Positions 6,985 through 15,587 are shown, counted from the stretch's first letter. The stretch: 30,576 nt of DNA from Bacteroidales bacterium UBA6267 (GCA_002440745.1 DJVB01000054.1:1-30576), one strand, 5' to 3'. The notes: generated by a model from the letters alone, not told the origin. A program made the numbers and translations.

Positions 6985-9900
6985 TATGGAATTCGAACTC
7001 CTATGATAATAATATCGTCAACCTGTTCAATCTCGCCACGCCATTCGATTAAGGTTTTCTCGAGGATTTCACTTTGCTCGGCCATTGGTTTTTGGTAAAT
7101 TTCCAAAATAAGGTCTTTAAACTGCTTAGTCATAAATTTTTTGCCTTGAGGGCCACCAAATTGGTCAATATAACCATCGGAGAGAATATAATAAACATCT
7201 CCCTTTTTCATGGTGAACTTATTGGTTGTGAACGGAGTGTCCATTCGGTCATGCACACCAACAGGCATACGGTCAGCCTTCACAACCGTGATTTCGCCAT
7301 CGCGAACCATATAGAGAGGATTATATGCACCTGAGAAATCCATAATCATATTCTCAAAATCATAAACGCAAAGGGAAATGTCCATTCCATCTTTCGTATC
7401 TGTCTCGCTTCCCTCTTTATTCAAGGAAGTTATAACATTAGTTCTCAAATGGTTAAGAGCATCAGCAGCGGTTTGGACTTCAGGTAAGTTGGCAATTTGG
7501 TTGAGGAATGATATACCCATAATGCTCATAAATGCGCCCGGCACACCATGACCTGTACAGTCGGCTGCAGCAAGCACCGTTCTATTATTCTTGTGCATCA
7601 TCCAGAAAAAGTCGCCACTAACGATATCTCTCGGACGCCACAACACAAAATGGTCGGGAAAATATTTTTGCATCTGATTTTCTGAAGGAGTAACTGCTTC
7701 TTGAATTCGCTTTGCATAACGAATACTATCCAAAATATTTTGATTTTTCTCTTCTAACTCATCCTTTTGTGCTTGAATTTCGGCGGTAGCTTCACGAATA
7801 ATTTTCTTTAATCCTCGCGTGCTGATGGTAATTGCGCCCCAAACAAAAGCCACAAAGAACAGAACATATCCAATAAATGCCCAAATAGTTCGATACCAAG
7901 GGGGTTTTATTTCGAACCTGAATATTGCTTCCTCACTGATATTTCCTAAGCGATCCATTGCCCTGACTTTGAAAGTATAACTTCCCTCAGGCAAATTGGT
8001 AAATCGTTCCTCACCTCTGGTATCCCACGCACTCCACTCCTGATCAAAACCTTCGAGTTGATAACTATAAAGCACTGCCTCTTCGTGATTGCGCAACAGG
8101 GAGCTGAAACTGAATACCAATTTATTATTTCGATACGGAATTATCATCTCACTAATTTGAGACTGAAAGGGCAGCATTTTATCTTGTCCCCATTGATAAC
8201 CATCAAAAATGGTGTCGGCGCCTGCAACTACACGAAGCACATAAGTGAAAAAGAATGGAATACTATCCATAGTTTTTTCTGATTCAAACCGATACAGTGA
8301 ACTAACCCCACCAAACCACATCACGTCCTGAGCATCTTGATATATGGCATTGATAATATCACCTTTTCCTTTGATTTCAAATACCTTATCCATCAAATAG
8401 CCCTTAGTATTTGAAGATTTGAAAAGCTTAAATATCTGCAAGCGACTTTCGTCTAAACTCTTTGAAACCACCCAAAGTTGTTTTCGGCTATCCACAAATA
8501 TCCTATGCGATTGACGCCCCTTATTTTCTGCAGTATTATGGAAAATACTTCCCATATAATCTGTTGAAACAAACCGATTTTTGTCTTTATCTAAAAGGTA
8601 AATTCCCTCTCCTGTACCAAAATACATACGTCCATCAATCAGTTGCGGATAAATAGCATTGTCGGCAGGAAGGCCGTCTGAAGCCCCATAGATTTTCAAT
8701 GTGAAATCTGCAATTTTTCCATCCACAAATTCAGGATTCTCAATGCAAACTACTTTAGATAAAATATTTGATGCCCATAGATTACCATCAGCATCAAACT
8801 CGATAAAATTTGTAGGAATATTTATTCCCGGCACCTTTCCTTCGGGTTCAAAAGTAGTTCCATTAAAATAAACTGAAGCCAATCCATCGTCGAGACCTAA
8901 CCATAATCTGTTAGAGTCTTTCTGGTCAACGTGAACGGTATAAATAAAACCATTTGTCGAAGCGGTAAATTTTCCCGATTCGTCCAAAATTGTCATGCCA
9001 TTATCGGTAATAATCAGCAACATAGCCTTGCCGCCCGAATGAAAAACACTCAAATAATAGCAGCCCATATTCACTGTAGAATCCGTAACTTTTGCAAATT
9101 TCCGTGTTTCCCCGGGAGCGGAATTTTCGTCAAGGACAAATAAACCTCCACCACCTGCTGCGATATAAAGCTTACCATTAAAACGTGCAATAGATTCGAT
9201 AATGCCGGTATAACCGGATTTTTCAGGGTAGAAAACTTGCCATTGATCATCTAACTTAATGCGGCTTATGCCTTGATTCAATGCCGCCCACAAATGATGT
9301 TGCTTATCGAAATGAAGCGCATTGATACGATTGTTTGCCAATCCACTTTTTGTATCGAAATGATAAAGCAAAGTGCCTCGATGAGAGATAATGTAAATTC
9401 CTGCATTTGAAGTTCCTACGGCAATGGTTCGCTGACCAACCCTAACCATGGATGAAACCGAAAAATGCTTGAAATTATTCAAAGCCTCATAGCCCTTCGT
9501 TTCTAATCTGTCGTTTACAATTTTGAAAAGAAAAAAGCCATTCTGCTGACTGAAGGCCAAATTCCATTCCTGATCGAAAGGGATGGAGTATCCTAATGCA
9601 GGAACCATAATAACGCTATCTTTTCCTTCAGAAGACAAAGATTGAACAGGTTTTTCAATCAAAATGGAACTAACATTTCTGATGGTAGTTAGGGTTGTTC
9701 CTTGGATTCCTTTCAAACCAAAACGGTCAATTTTAAGATAGAGCTTGTTTTTATACCGCACAAAACCTCGTAGATTTTCCTTAAAAGCAACCACCTCAGT
9801 TTTTCCATCCTTAAAGATAAACATATAGTTATCAGAAAGATAATATGTAAATCCATCTTGAAAGTCGATAAAATTAATTTTCCCAAAGTTTAAATTTGAA

Positions 9901-10268
9901 TCGAGAGTTTTTCGTATGGAATAATATTTTAGCGTGGCAAATTTTGAGTTGACTGTATCGAGCGAGAAATAACCAAACTCTTCTATTCCGCCGGTATAAA
10001 TCAATCCATCTTGGCCAACCGCAACACAACGAGCATCGTTAAAATTCGATAGCTGATGTTTTCGCCAGATTCCACCACGAAATTCCAGCACCCCTTCTTT
10101 GTTTCCAACATAGATAATTCCACTTTCGTCTTGGGTGACATCAAAATTTTGAACCTGTGAATTAAAATCTTCCATCCCGTAATTGCGAATAGAAAATAAA
10201 CCTATCTCATTTTGAGCAGATAAACCACTGAATATCAGTAATGAAATAAAAAATACAAAAATCCTCAT
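6984..10268 (-). CDS. Periplasmic beta-propeller sensor with SpoIIE/PP2C-type serine phosphatase output
   Basis: The 1094-residue protein is a one-chain transmembrane sensor. A signal peptide (1-18, ending GLSAQ) leads into two-component-regulator propeller repeats (about 25-665, with units such as GLANNRINALHFDKQHHLWAA). A Y_Y_Y immunoglobulin-like domain follows at about 712-788 (KLVFSFSSL...YSYQLEGFDQEWS), then one transmembrane helix (793-815) and a coiled coil (820-855). The cytoplasmic SpoIIE/PP2C domain occupies about 875-1092; GDFFW (885-889), DCTGHGVPGAFMS (903-915), DGMDISLC (960-967), LSDGYIDQFGG (1029-1039) and EQVDDII (1081-1087) carry the metal-binding Asp residues D886, D903, D1031 and D1084/D1085. 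The architecture is that of hybrid sensor kinases with the kinase replaced by a phosphatase. Partner kinase and antagonist are not in the window. Confidence 0.92.
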   Translation of the reverse strand: MRIFVFFISLLIFSGLSAQNEIGLFSIRNYGMEDFNSQVQNFDVTQDESGIIYVGNKEGVLEFRGGIWRKHQLSNFNDARCVAVGQDGLIYTGGIEEFGYFSLDTVNSKFATLKYYSIRKTLDSNLNFGKINFIDFQDGFTYYLSDNYMFIFKDGKTEVVAFKENLRGFVRYKNKLYLKIDRFGLKGIQGTTLTTIRNVSSILIEKPVQSLSSEGKDSVIMVPALGYSIPFDQEWNLAFSQQNGFFLFKIVNDRLETKGYEALNNFKHFSVSSMVRVGQRTIAVGTSNAGIYIISHRGTLLYHFDTKSGLANNRINALHFDKQHHLWAALNQGISRIKLDDQWQVFYPEKSGYTGIIESIARFNGKLYIAAGGGGLFVLDENSAPGETRKFAKVTDSTVNMGCYYLSVFHSGGKAMLLIITDNGMTILDESGKFTASTNGFIYTVHVDQKDSNRLWLGLDDGLASVYFNGTTFEPEGKVPGINIPTNFIEFDADGNLWASNILSKVVCIENPEFVDGKIADFTLKIYGASDGLPADNAIYPQLIDGRMYFGTGEGIYLLDKDKNRFVSTDYMGSIFHNTAENKGRQSHRIFVDSRKQLWVVSKSLDESRLQIFKLFKSSNTKGYLMDKVFEIKGKGDIINAIYQDAQDVMWFGGVSSLYRFESEKTMDSIPFFFTYVLRVVAGADTIFDGYQWGQDKMLPFQSQISEMIIPYRNNKLVFSFSSLLRNHEEAVLYSYQLEGFDQEWSAWDTRGEERFTNLPEGSYTFKVRAMDRLGNISEEAIFRFEIKPPWYRTIWAFIGYVLFFVAFVWGAITISTRGLKKIIREATAEIQAQKDELEEKNQNILDSIRYAKRIQEAVTPSENQMQKYFPDHFVLWRPRDIVSGDFFWMMHKNNRTVLAAADCTGHGVPGAFMSIMGISFLNQIANLPEVQTAADALNHLRTNVITSLNKEGSETDTKDGMDISLCVYDFENMIMDFSGAYNPLYMVRDGEITVVKADRMPVGVHDRMDTPFTTNKFTMKKGDVYYILSDGYIDQFGGPQGKKFMTKQFKDLILEIYQKPMAEQSEILEKTLIEWRGEIEQVDDIIIIGVRIP

Positions 10269-10564
10269 AGGTAAAGAAGTCTTAAAAATGGAATGAATGC
10301 CATCCCTAAAAAATAAGTTCGTAAATGTATAAAATATTTTGGAGTTGAATAAGATAGATTAAAGAGAAAAAACTTGGGATAAAATAATCAAATACGCAGA
10401 AAATTCCTTGAATTTAAAATCAAAAAACACTTCAAAAGAAAAGGATTTATGCGTTTAATCTTTAAATCAGACAATCTGCAATTAGTACTTTTATTTTGTA
10501 TAAATTTGCCGTTTTATTCGGAATTTGTAATAAAAAGAAATTTCGATGATAATAATTTGAAAAT
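10269..10564. other. Divergent intergenic region between the phosphatase operon and the RicT-gldH-pbp operon
   Basis: These 296 bp are AT-rich and contain no credible gene. They hold the plus-strand -7 element at 10501-10508 and a pure A/T palindrome AAAATATTTT at 10331-10340. I found no TAnnTTTG match for the minus-strand phosphatase gene and no terminator, as expected for a divergent region. Confidence 0.6.
10501..10508 (+). promoter_or_regulatory. Promoter -7 element for the RicT-gldH-pbp operon
   Basis: TAAATTTG matches TAnnTTTG exactly and lies 56 bp before the ATG at 10565. A partial -33 element (CTG at 10476-10478) sits 22 bp upstream. Confidence 0.5.
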
Positions 10565-11785
10565 ATGAACAATACTTCTTCTGAATTAAACGAATATAAG
10601 CAGCAAGGCTGTTGCAGGGTACCTGTTTCTATTCAGAAAAGCGAAAATAACTCCCAACATAGTTGTTGTAAACTCGATAGTTTTAACTGGTTAGAATCTT
10701 TAGACCATATAGTTGGCAATCAAACATTTGACTGTGTTGAGGTTCGCTTTAAGAATAGCAGGAAGGATTTTTACAGAGTACCGGAAGGACTCAAATTGCA
10801 TTGGGGCGATATCGTTGCTGTGGAAGCAACCCCCGGACACGACATTGGTGTAGTAAGCCTTTCCGGTGAAACGGCCAGATTACAAATGATTAAAAAGGGC
10901 AAATCGCATCTTTCGGAGGACATCAAGAAAATTTATCGAAAAGCCCGTCCTAATGATATGGAGAAATGGCTTCATTCCAGAAGCTTAGAAAAGGAAACCA
11001 TGATTCGTTCCCGACAAATTTCCGGTCAACTCAATTTGGACATGAAGATAAATGACGTTGAATATCAAGGAGATGGAACTAAGGCAATCTTTTATTACAC
11101 TGCCGAGGAACGGGTAGATTTTCGCGTTTTGATTAAGAAACTTGCTGAGGAGTTTTCTGTGAGGATAGAAATGAAACAAATTGGAGTGCGTCAGGAATCC
11201 GGTCGATTAGGAGGCATTGGGCCTTGTGGTCGCGAGCTCTGCTGTTCGTCATGGATGTCGAAATTTAAGTCGGTTTCTACAGTTAGTGCTCGTACACAAA
11301 ACCTATCCCTCAATCCTCAAAAACTTGCAGGTCAGTGTGGTAAATTAAAATGTTGTTTGAATTTTGAGCAAGAAATGTATGCCGAGTCTTTAGAAGATTT
11401 TCCAAATCCACGGACAATACTTCGTACCCAAAATGGGGATGCAGTATTCCGCAAAATGGATATTTTGCAAGGCGCAATGTGGTATTCTTACACAACAAAT
11501 CCTGATAATTTTATCAAGCTTTCCAAAGAATATGTCACTGAACTTATAAACCTTAATCGCAAAAACATCATCCCGGAATCTCTTGAAAACGAGAAGAGTA
11601 AGGATGATGAAAAAGTTAAATACGATCAAATTGTAGGGCAAGACGATGTGACAAGATTTGACAATGTCGGCAACAAAAAGCGGAGGAAAAGCAAAAATAG
11701 GAATTTTCAAGGCAATAGAAATCCTCGGCAAAACCAAGATCGAAATAGAAATACGGATCGAAATAACCAAACGCCAAATAATTAG
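10565..11785 (+). CDS. PSP1-domain protein, RicT/YaaT-like
   Basis: The 406-residue cytoplasmic protein carries the PSP1 domain of Bacillus RicT (YaaT), part of an Fe-S-binding complex affecting RNA processing, phosphorelay and biofilm. The PSP1 core (about 55-275) includes RFKNSRKDFYRVP, GDIVAVE, a long acidic/basic helix region and two cysteine clusters: GPCGRELCC (219-227; C221, C226, C227) and CGKLKCC (258-264; C258, C263, C264). Bacteroidota-type additions are an N-terminal segment with Cys pairs 16/17 and 34/35 and a disordered Asn/Arg-rich basic tail (about 370-406) that could bind RNA. It heads a plus-strand operon with gldH and pbp1A. The exact partners in this phylum are unknown to me. 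Confidence 0.88.
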   Translation: MNNTSSELNEYKQQGCCRVPVSIQKSENNSQHSCCKLDSFNWLESLDHIVGNQTFDCVEVRFKNSRKDFYRVPEGLKLHWGDIVAVEATPGHDIGVVSLSGETARLQMIKKGKSHLSEDIKKIYRKARPNDMEKWLHSRSLEKETMIRSRQISGQLNLDMKINDVEYQGDGTKAIFYYTAEERVDFRVLIKKLAEEFSVRIEMKQIGVRQESGRLGGIGPCGRELCCSSWMSKFKSVSTVSARTQNLSLNPQKLAGQCGKLKCCLNFEQEMYAESLEDFPNPRTILRTQNGDAVFRKMDILQGAMWYSYTTNPDNFIKLSKEYVTELINLNRKNIIPESLENEKSKDDEKVKYDQIVGQDDVTRFDNVGNKKRRKSKNRNFQGNRNPRQNQDRNRNTDRNNQTPNN

Positions 11786-11841
11786 ATATAATTATGGTCA
11801 AATGGAAGATTAATATTTTTACTACGCTTCAGCAAACATCC

Positions 11842-12321
11842 ATGCTGAAGAAAGCAAGATTATATGTTTTATTATTTGTCTTCTTGTTAACAGGATTTCT
11901 TTCCACAAGATGCACTAATACGACCGTTTACGACCAAATCAAGCCGGTTGAAACCCCGTGGAAATCGACCGATCCTCTCCTATTTGAAGTCAATATTGAA
12001 GATACCATTTCTCCGATGAATTTTTATTTTCATGTACGAAATAATATCGAATATCGTTATTCGAACCTGTTTCTTTTTTTTCAAACAACTTTTCCGGATC
12101 AAAGGATAGCTATCGACACATTCAATATTTGGTTGGCTGCACCTGACGGGAAATGGCTTGGAAAAGGTTTTGGAAAATATCGCGATTCGGAAATTAGTTT
12201 TAAAATGAAAGGACGTTTTCCTCAAAAAGGTATGTATACTTTTAGAGTCGAACAAGCAATGAGAGACATTGAATTAACCGGAATTGAATCAATTGGAATA
12301 CGAATAGAATATGACCACTAA
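11842..12321 (+). CDS. gldH: Gliding motility lipoprotein GldH
   Basis: The 159-residue product resembles GldH, a lipoprotein needed for Bacteroidota gliding and linked to type IX secretion. A signal peptide (1-23) precedes C24, followed by TNTTVYDQ; the mature domain shows the family pattern FHVRNNIEYRYSNLFLF, DTFNIWLAAPDGKWLGKGFGKYRD split over about 95-120, KGMYTFRVEQAMR and a closing ESIGIRIEYD. I chose ATG 11842; an in-frame ATG at 11794 would add 16 residues and give an overlong signal n-region. The residue before C24 is Arg, unusual for a lipobox (see findings). It overlaps pbp1A by 11 nt, indicating coupled translation. Presence of gldH in non-gliding relatives is common, so motility does not follow. 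Confidence 0.85.
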   Translation: MLKKARLYVLLFVFLLTGFLSTRCTNTTVYDQIKPVETPWKSTDPLLFEVNIEDTISPMNFYFHVRNNIEYRYSNLFLFFQTTFPDQRIAIDTFNIWLAAPDGKWLGKGFGKYRDSEISFKMKGRFPQKGMYTFRVEQAMRDIELTGIESIGIRIEYDH

Positions 12322-14578
12322 GAAAACGAAACCAAAGCAAAGTGCAAAAAAGATTGGTGTCTTCAAAACCTTATGGATGATTTTTGGGGCAGGTGTTTTA
12401 GCAGTTGTTATGCTTTTTGCCGCCATTTCATTTGGATGGATGGGTTTTATGCCTTCCTTTGAAGAATTGGAAAATCCGAAGAGTAATCTAGCCTCAGAGA
12501 TTTATTCTGCCGATCAAGTTTTACTTGGTAAGTATTTCATCGAAAACCGCTCGAACACTTCGTTTGAGGAACTTTCACCCAATCTTGTAAAAGCACTTAT
12601 TGCTACAGAGGATGCGCGATTTTATGAGCATTCCGGAATCGACTTGCGTGCCTTGGTCAGAGCTGTAGCCAAATTAGGAAGGGACGGAGGAGGAAGCACC
12701 ATTACCCAACAGTTGGCAAAAAACCTTTTCCCACGTGAAAGACTCAATACTTTTGAAACTATCTTACGTAAATTAAAAGAATGGGTTATTGCCGTTAAAT
12801 TAGAATATAACTATACCAAGGAAGAAATTCTGGCTATGTATCTTAACACTGTTGAGTTCGGAAATAATTCTTATGGTATCAAAACCGCAGCAAAAACTTA
12901 TTTCAATAAAACTCCCACGGAGCTTGAGCTACAAGAAGCTGCAGTTTTAGTAGGTATGTTAAAAGCTCCTTCCTACTATAATCCTGTAAGAAATACTGAG
13001 CGAGCACATCTAAGAAGAAATGTTGTTCTGAATCAAACTAAACGTTATGGATATTTTGATGCAGAAATTATTGATTCGGTCAAAAAACTCCCCATCGATG
13101 TTTCCCATTTTAAAGTTCAGGACCATAATCAAGGACAAGCAACCTATTTCAGGGAATTTTTGCGCAAAGAATTGAACGAATGGTGCGCCACACATTACAA
13201 GCCTGACGGCAAACCTTATAATCTGTATAAAGATGGTTTAAAAATCTATACCACCATCAACTCGAAGATGCAACAGTATGCAGAAGAAGCTGTTGCTCAG
13301 CACTTAGGAGGGGAACTTCAGGATGATTTTTTTGAGCATTGGAGCAATAAAAAGAGATTCCCTAATGCCCCATTTTTCAGAATCACTAAAGAACAGCGGG
13401 ATGCCATCATGACGCAGGCCATGAAACGAACAGATAGATATTACTGGCTAAAGCAGCGCAAAATCAGTGAAGATTCAATTTTAAAAATATTCAACACACC
13501 CACCGAAATGAAGGTGTTTGGATGGAAAGGCCCCATAGACACCATAATGTCGCCTATGGATAGCATTCTTTACCATAAATATTTTCTGCAAACGGGCTTC
13601 ATTGCAATAGAACCTCAAACAGGTTATGTTAGGGCTTATGTGGGAGGCATTGATTACAAATATTTCAAATATGATCATGCCACTGTTGCCAAACGACAAG
13701 TTGGATCAACCTTCAAGCCTTTCGTATATGCCTCTGCTTTTCAAGAACTTGGTTATACACCTTGTAAAGAAGTGCCGAACGTGCCGGTAACATTTGAGAT
13801 GCCTCCAGGACAGCCTGATTATACCCCAAAAAACTCAGATGATAAGCGAGAAGGTGAAATGGTTACACTTAAATGGGCTTTAGCAAACTCTGTAAATTAC
13901 ATTTCTGCTTACTTGATAAAACGAGTAAAACCGGGCAAAGTAGTTGAACTTGCCAGAAAAATGGGGGTTAAATCAGATATTGAACCAGTTCCTGCAATTT
14001 GTCTTGGCACTCCAAGTTTAACGGTAGAAGAAATGGTTGCAGCAACAGCAACTTATGCCAATAAAGGTATTTATAACAAACCGGTTTATATAACTCGGAT
14101 TGAAGATAAAAATGGCAATGTAATCGAAACATTCCACCGTGAGTTTAATGAAGCTATGAGTGAAACCACTGCCTATCTCATGCTAAGCTTAATGCAAGGA
14201 GTTGTTGAATCTGGAACCGGACAAAGATTAAGGTTTAGATACAAGTTCGACAATCCAATAGCCGGAAAGACAGGTACAACCGACAATAATTCTGATGGTT
14301 GGTTTATGGGATTAACTCCTGATTTGGTAGCCGGTGTTTGGGTTGGTGCCGAGGATCGTTCTGTTCACTTTAGAAGCACAAGCTTAGGTCAAGGGGCAAA
14401 TATGGCGCTACCAATCTGGGCACTTTTTATGCAAAAAACATTATCAGATGCTTCTCTTAAACTGAGTAAAGGGGAATTTGAAAAACCGGAAAACTTAGAT
14501 GTGGAATTAGATTGTGCAAAATATAAACAACAGCAAAACAAATTAAATCCGGTCGAGAATTTAGATTTTGATAATTAG
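12311..14578 (+). CDS. Class A penicillin-binding protein (PBP1A-type transglycosylase/transpeptidase)
   Basis: The 755-residue bifunctional enzyme polymerises and crosslinks peptidoglycan. A short basic cytoplasmic tail and one transmembrane anchor (about 20-45) precede the GT51 transglycosylase (about 60-235) with EDARFYEHSGID (100-111, catalytic E100), GGSTITQQLAKN (127-138) and YLNTVEFG (177-184). The transpeptidase (about 425-710) has SxxK as STFK (466-469, nucleophile S466), SxN as SVN (527-529) and KTGT (653-656). All catalytic motifs are intact and the length is normal. It is the last gene of the ricT-gldH-pbp operon, and its TAG overlaps the stop of the convergent HIT gene. Confidence 0.95.
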   Translation: MTTKKTKPKQSAKKIGVFKTLWMIFGAGVLAVVMLFAAISFGWMGFMPSFEELENPKSNLASEIYSADQVLLGKYFIENRSNTSFEELSPNLVKALIATEDARFYEHSGIDLRALVRAVAKLGRDGGGSTITQQLAKNLFPRERLNTFETILRKLKEWVIAVKLEYNYTKEEILAMYLNTVEFGNNSYGIKTAAKTYFNKTPTELELQEAAVLVGMLKAPSYYNPVRNTERAHLRRNVVLNQTKRYGYFDAEIIDSVKKLPIDVSHFKVQDHNQGQATYFREFLRKELNEWCATHYKPDGKPYNLYKDGLKIYTTINSKMQQYAEEAVAQHLGGELQDDFFEHWSNKKRFPNAPFFRITKEQRDAIMTQAMKRTDRYYWLKQRKISEDSILKIFNTPTEMKVFGWKGPIDTIMSPMDSILYHKYFLQTGFIAIEPQTGYVRAYVGGIDYKYFKYDHATVAKRQVGSTFKPFVYASAFQELGYTPCKEVPNVPVTFEMPPGQPDYTPKNSDDKREGEMVTLKWALANSVNYISAYLIKRVKPGKVVELARKMGVKSDIEPVPAICLGTPSLTVEEMVAATATYANKGIYNKPVYITRIEDKNGNVIETFHREFNEAMSETTAYLMLSLMQGVVESGTGQRLRFRYKFDNPIAGKTGTTDNNSDGWFMGLTPDLVAGVWVGAEDRSVHFRSTSLGQGANMALPIWALFMQKTLSDASLKLSKGEFEKPENLDVELDCAKYKQQQNKLNPVENLDFDN

Positions 14579-14973
14579 AGTTGAACTTCAGCACTAATCT
14601 TTGAAGCTAATTCCAAAAATTCTTCTTTGGACAGCTTGAGTTTTTCTTTACTAAAGTCAATGTCGTAAATGCTATTAATTGGCACTAAATGTATATGAGC
14701 ATGAGCTACTTCCAAACCAATTACTGCAACCCCAATTTTAGAGCAAGGCACCACTTTCTCAATCGCTAATGCAACCTTCTTTGCAAAAACCCATAATCCG
14801 GAGTAGGAACTATCATCCATATCAAAAATATAGTCAGTTTCCTTTTTTGGAATAACAAGTGTATGACCTTTCGCTAAGGGATTGATGTCGAAGAAAGCAA
14901 GATAATCTTCATTTTCAGCCACTTTATAACATGGAATGTCACCTGAAACAATTTTTGAAAAGATAGTACTCAT
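14575..14973 (-). CDS. HIT-family nucleotide hydrolase/transferase (HINT-like)
   Basis: The 132-residue protein is a small cytoplasmic histidine-triad enzyme that acts on nucleoside phosphoramidates or related purine nucleotides. It shows the Hint start IFSKIVSGDIPCYKV (4-18), NPLAKGHTLVIPK (31-43) and the triad HAHIH (91-95) with central nucleophile H93. The stretch around 83-90 replaces the usual N-x-G-xx-AGQ with a shorter-looking VIGLEVA, a mild divergence. It sits 11 nt downstream of greA and is probably cotranscribed with it. Confidence 0.92.
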   Translation of the reverse strand: MSTIFSKIVSGDIPCYKVAENEDYLAFFDINPLAKGHTLVIPKKETDYIFDMDDSSYSGLWVFAKKVALAIEKVVPCSKIGVAVIGLEVAHAHIHLVPINSIYDIDFSKEKLKLSKEEFLELASKISAEVQL

Positions 14974-14984
14974 ATCAATAAGAT

Positions 14985-15458
14985 TTAACGGCTAATTTCA
15001 ATTACTTCAAAAGGGATTAAACCGGCCGGAACCTGCACTTCGGCAACCTCTCCAACTTTCTTACCCAACAAACCTTTAGCAATAGGGCTATTGATAGAAA
15101 TCTTCCCTTTCTTCAGGTCAGCCTCATTTTCGGGTACAAGGGTATAATTCATAACCGCATTATTGCGCTGGTTCTTGATAGTAACCTTACTGAACAACAA
15201 TACTTTATCCATATCGAGTTTTGTCTCGTCCAAGACTCTTGCGTTACGAATTACTTCTTGTAAACGAGCAATACGCATTTCTAACATCCCTTGTGCCTCT
15301 TTTGCAGCATCATACTCCGCATTTTCCGACAAATCACCTTTATCACGTGCTTCAGCAATCTGTTGAGAGATAGCAGGACGTTCAACTGTTTCCATCTGCT
15401 TTAATTCGGCTTTAAGCTTGTCTAAACCTTCCTTAGTATAATATTGTATGTCAGCCAT
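14985..15458 (-). CDS. greA: Transcription elongation factor GreA
   Basis: The 157-residue factor enters the RNA polymerase secondary channel and stimulates cleavage of backtracked transcripts. The N-terminal antiparallel coiled coil (about 1-75) carries the tip motif GDLSENAEY (41-49), with acidic D42 and E45 equivalent to D41 and E44 of E. coli GreA. The C-terminal FKBP-like domain ends PFEVIEIS. Length is normal. It has its own promoter and a leader that can fold into a hairpin, suggesting control at the transcript 5' end, and is followed by the HIT gene 11 nt downstream. Confidence 0.97.
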   Translation of the reverse strand: MADIQYYTKEGLDKLKAELKQMETVERPAISQQIAEARDKGDLSENAEYDAAKEAQGMLEMRIARLQEVIRNARVLDETKLDMDKVLLFSKVTIKNQRNNAVMNYTLVPENEADLKKGKISINSPIAKGLLGKKVGEVAEVQVPAGLIPFEVIEISR

Positions 15459-15520
15459 ATAAAAAAAATTTATCTCTTTAAAAATATTCGATTCATTATT
15501 ACAAAATAGATAATAATAGA

Positions 15521-15548
15521 AGAAGACCCTTTATAATAAGGGCCTTCT
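15521..15548 (-). promoter_or_regulatory. Hairpin at the start of the greA leader, or terminator of the PorV-like operon
   Basis: Arms 15521-15531 and 15538-15548 form an 11-bp stem with a 6-nt loop (15532-15537). Read as minus-strand RNA, all 11 positions pair, one as G-U; read as plus-strand RNA the same position is an A-C mismatch, so the minus transcript is the likely functional one. A pyrimidine/A-rich stretch (UCUAUUAUUAUC) follows rather than a clean U run. Given the promoter at 15555-15562 the stem would begin at or near the greA transcript start. Confidence 0.6.
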
Positions 15549-15554
15549 GCGCTG

Positions 15555-15587
15555 CAAAAGTAATACAAAATCTCTTTACACCTACAA
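15555..15587 (-). promoter_or_regulatory. greA promoter (-33 and -7 elements)
   Basis: On the minus strand TTG (15587-15585) is followed after 22 bp by TACTTTTG (15562-15555), matching both parts of the Bacteroidota promoter TTG-N17-23-TAnnTTTG. This is the best full match in the window. The leader to the greA ATG is about 90 nt. Confidence 0.6.

Noticed and set aside
10546..10560. Five-codon upstream ORF (ATG to TGA) just before the RicT-like gene
   Set aside because: It is made only of A/T-rich codons with no ribosome-binding signal and is expected by chance in this leader.
11690..11785. Short near-repeats (GATCGAAATA) at the end of the RicT-like gene as a repeat element
   Set aside because: They encode the Asn/Arg-rich tail; the repetition follows from amino-acid composition.
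11794..11841. Upstream in-frame ATG for gldH
   Set aside because: It would add a 16-residue extension before a signal peptide that already begins with Met-Leu-Lys-Lys; kept only as an alternative.
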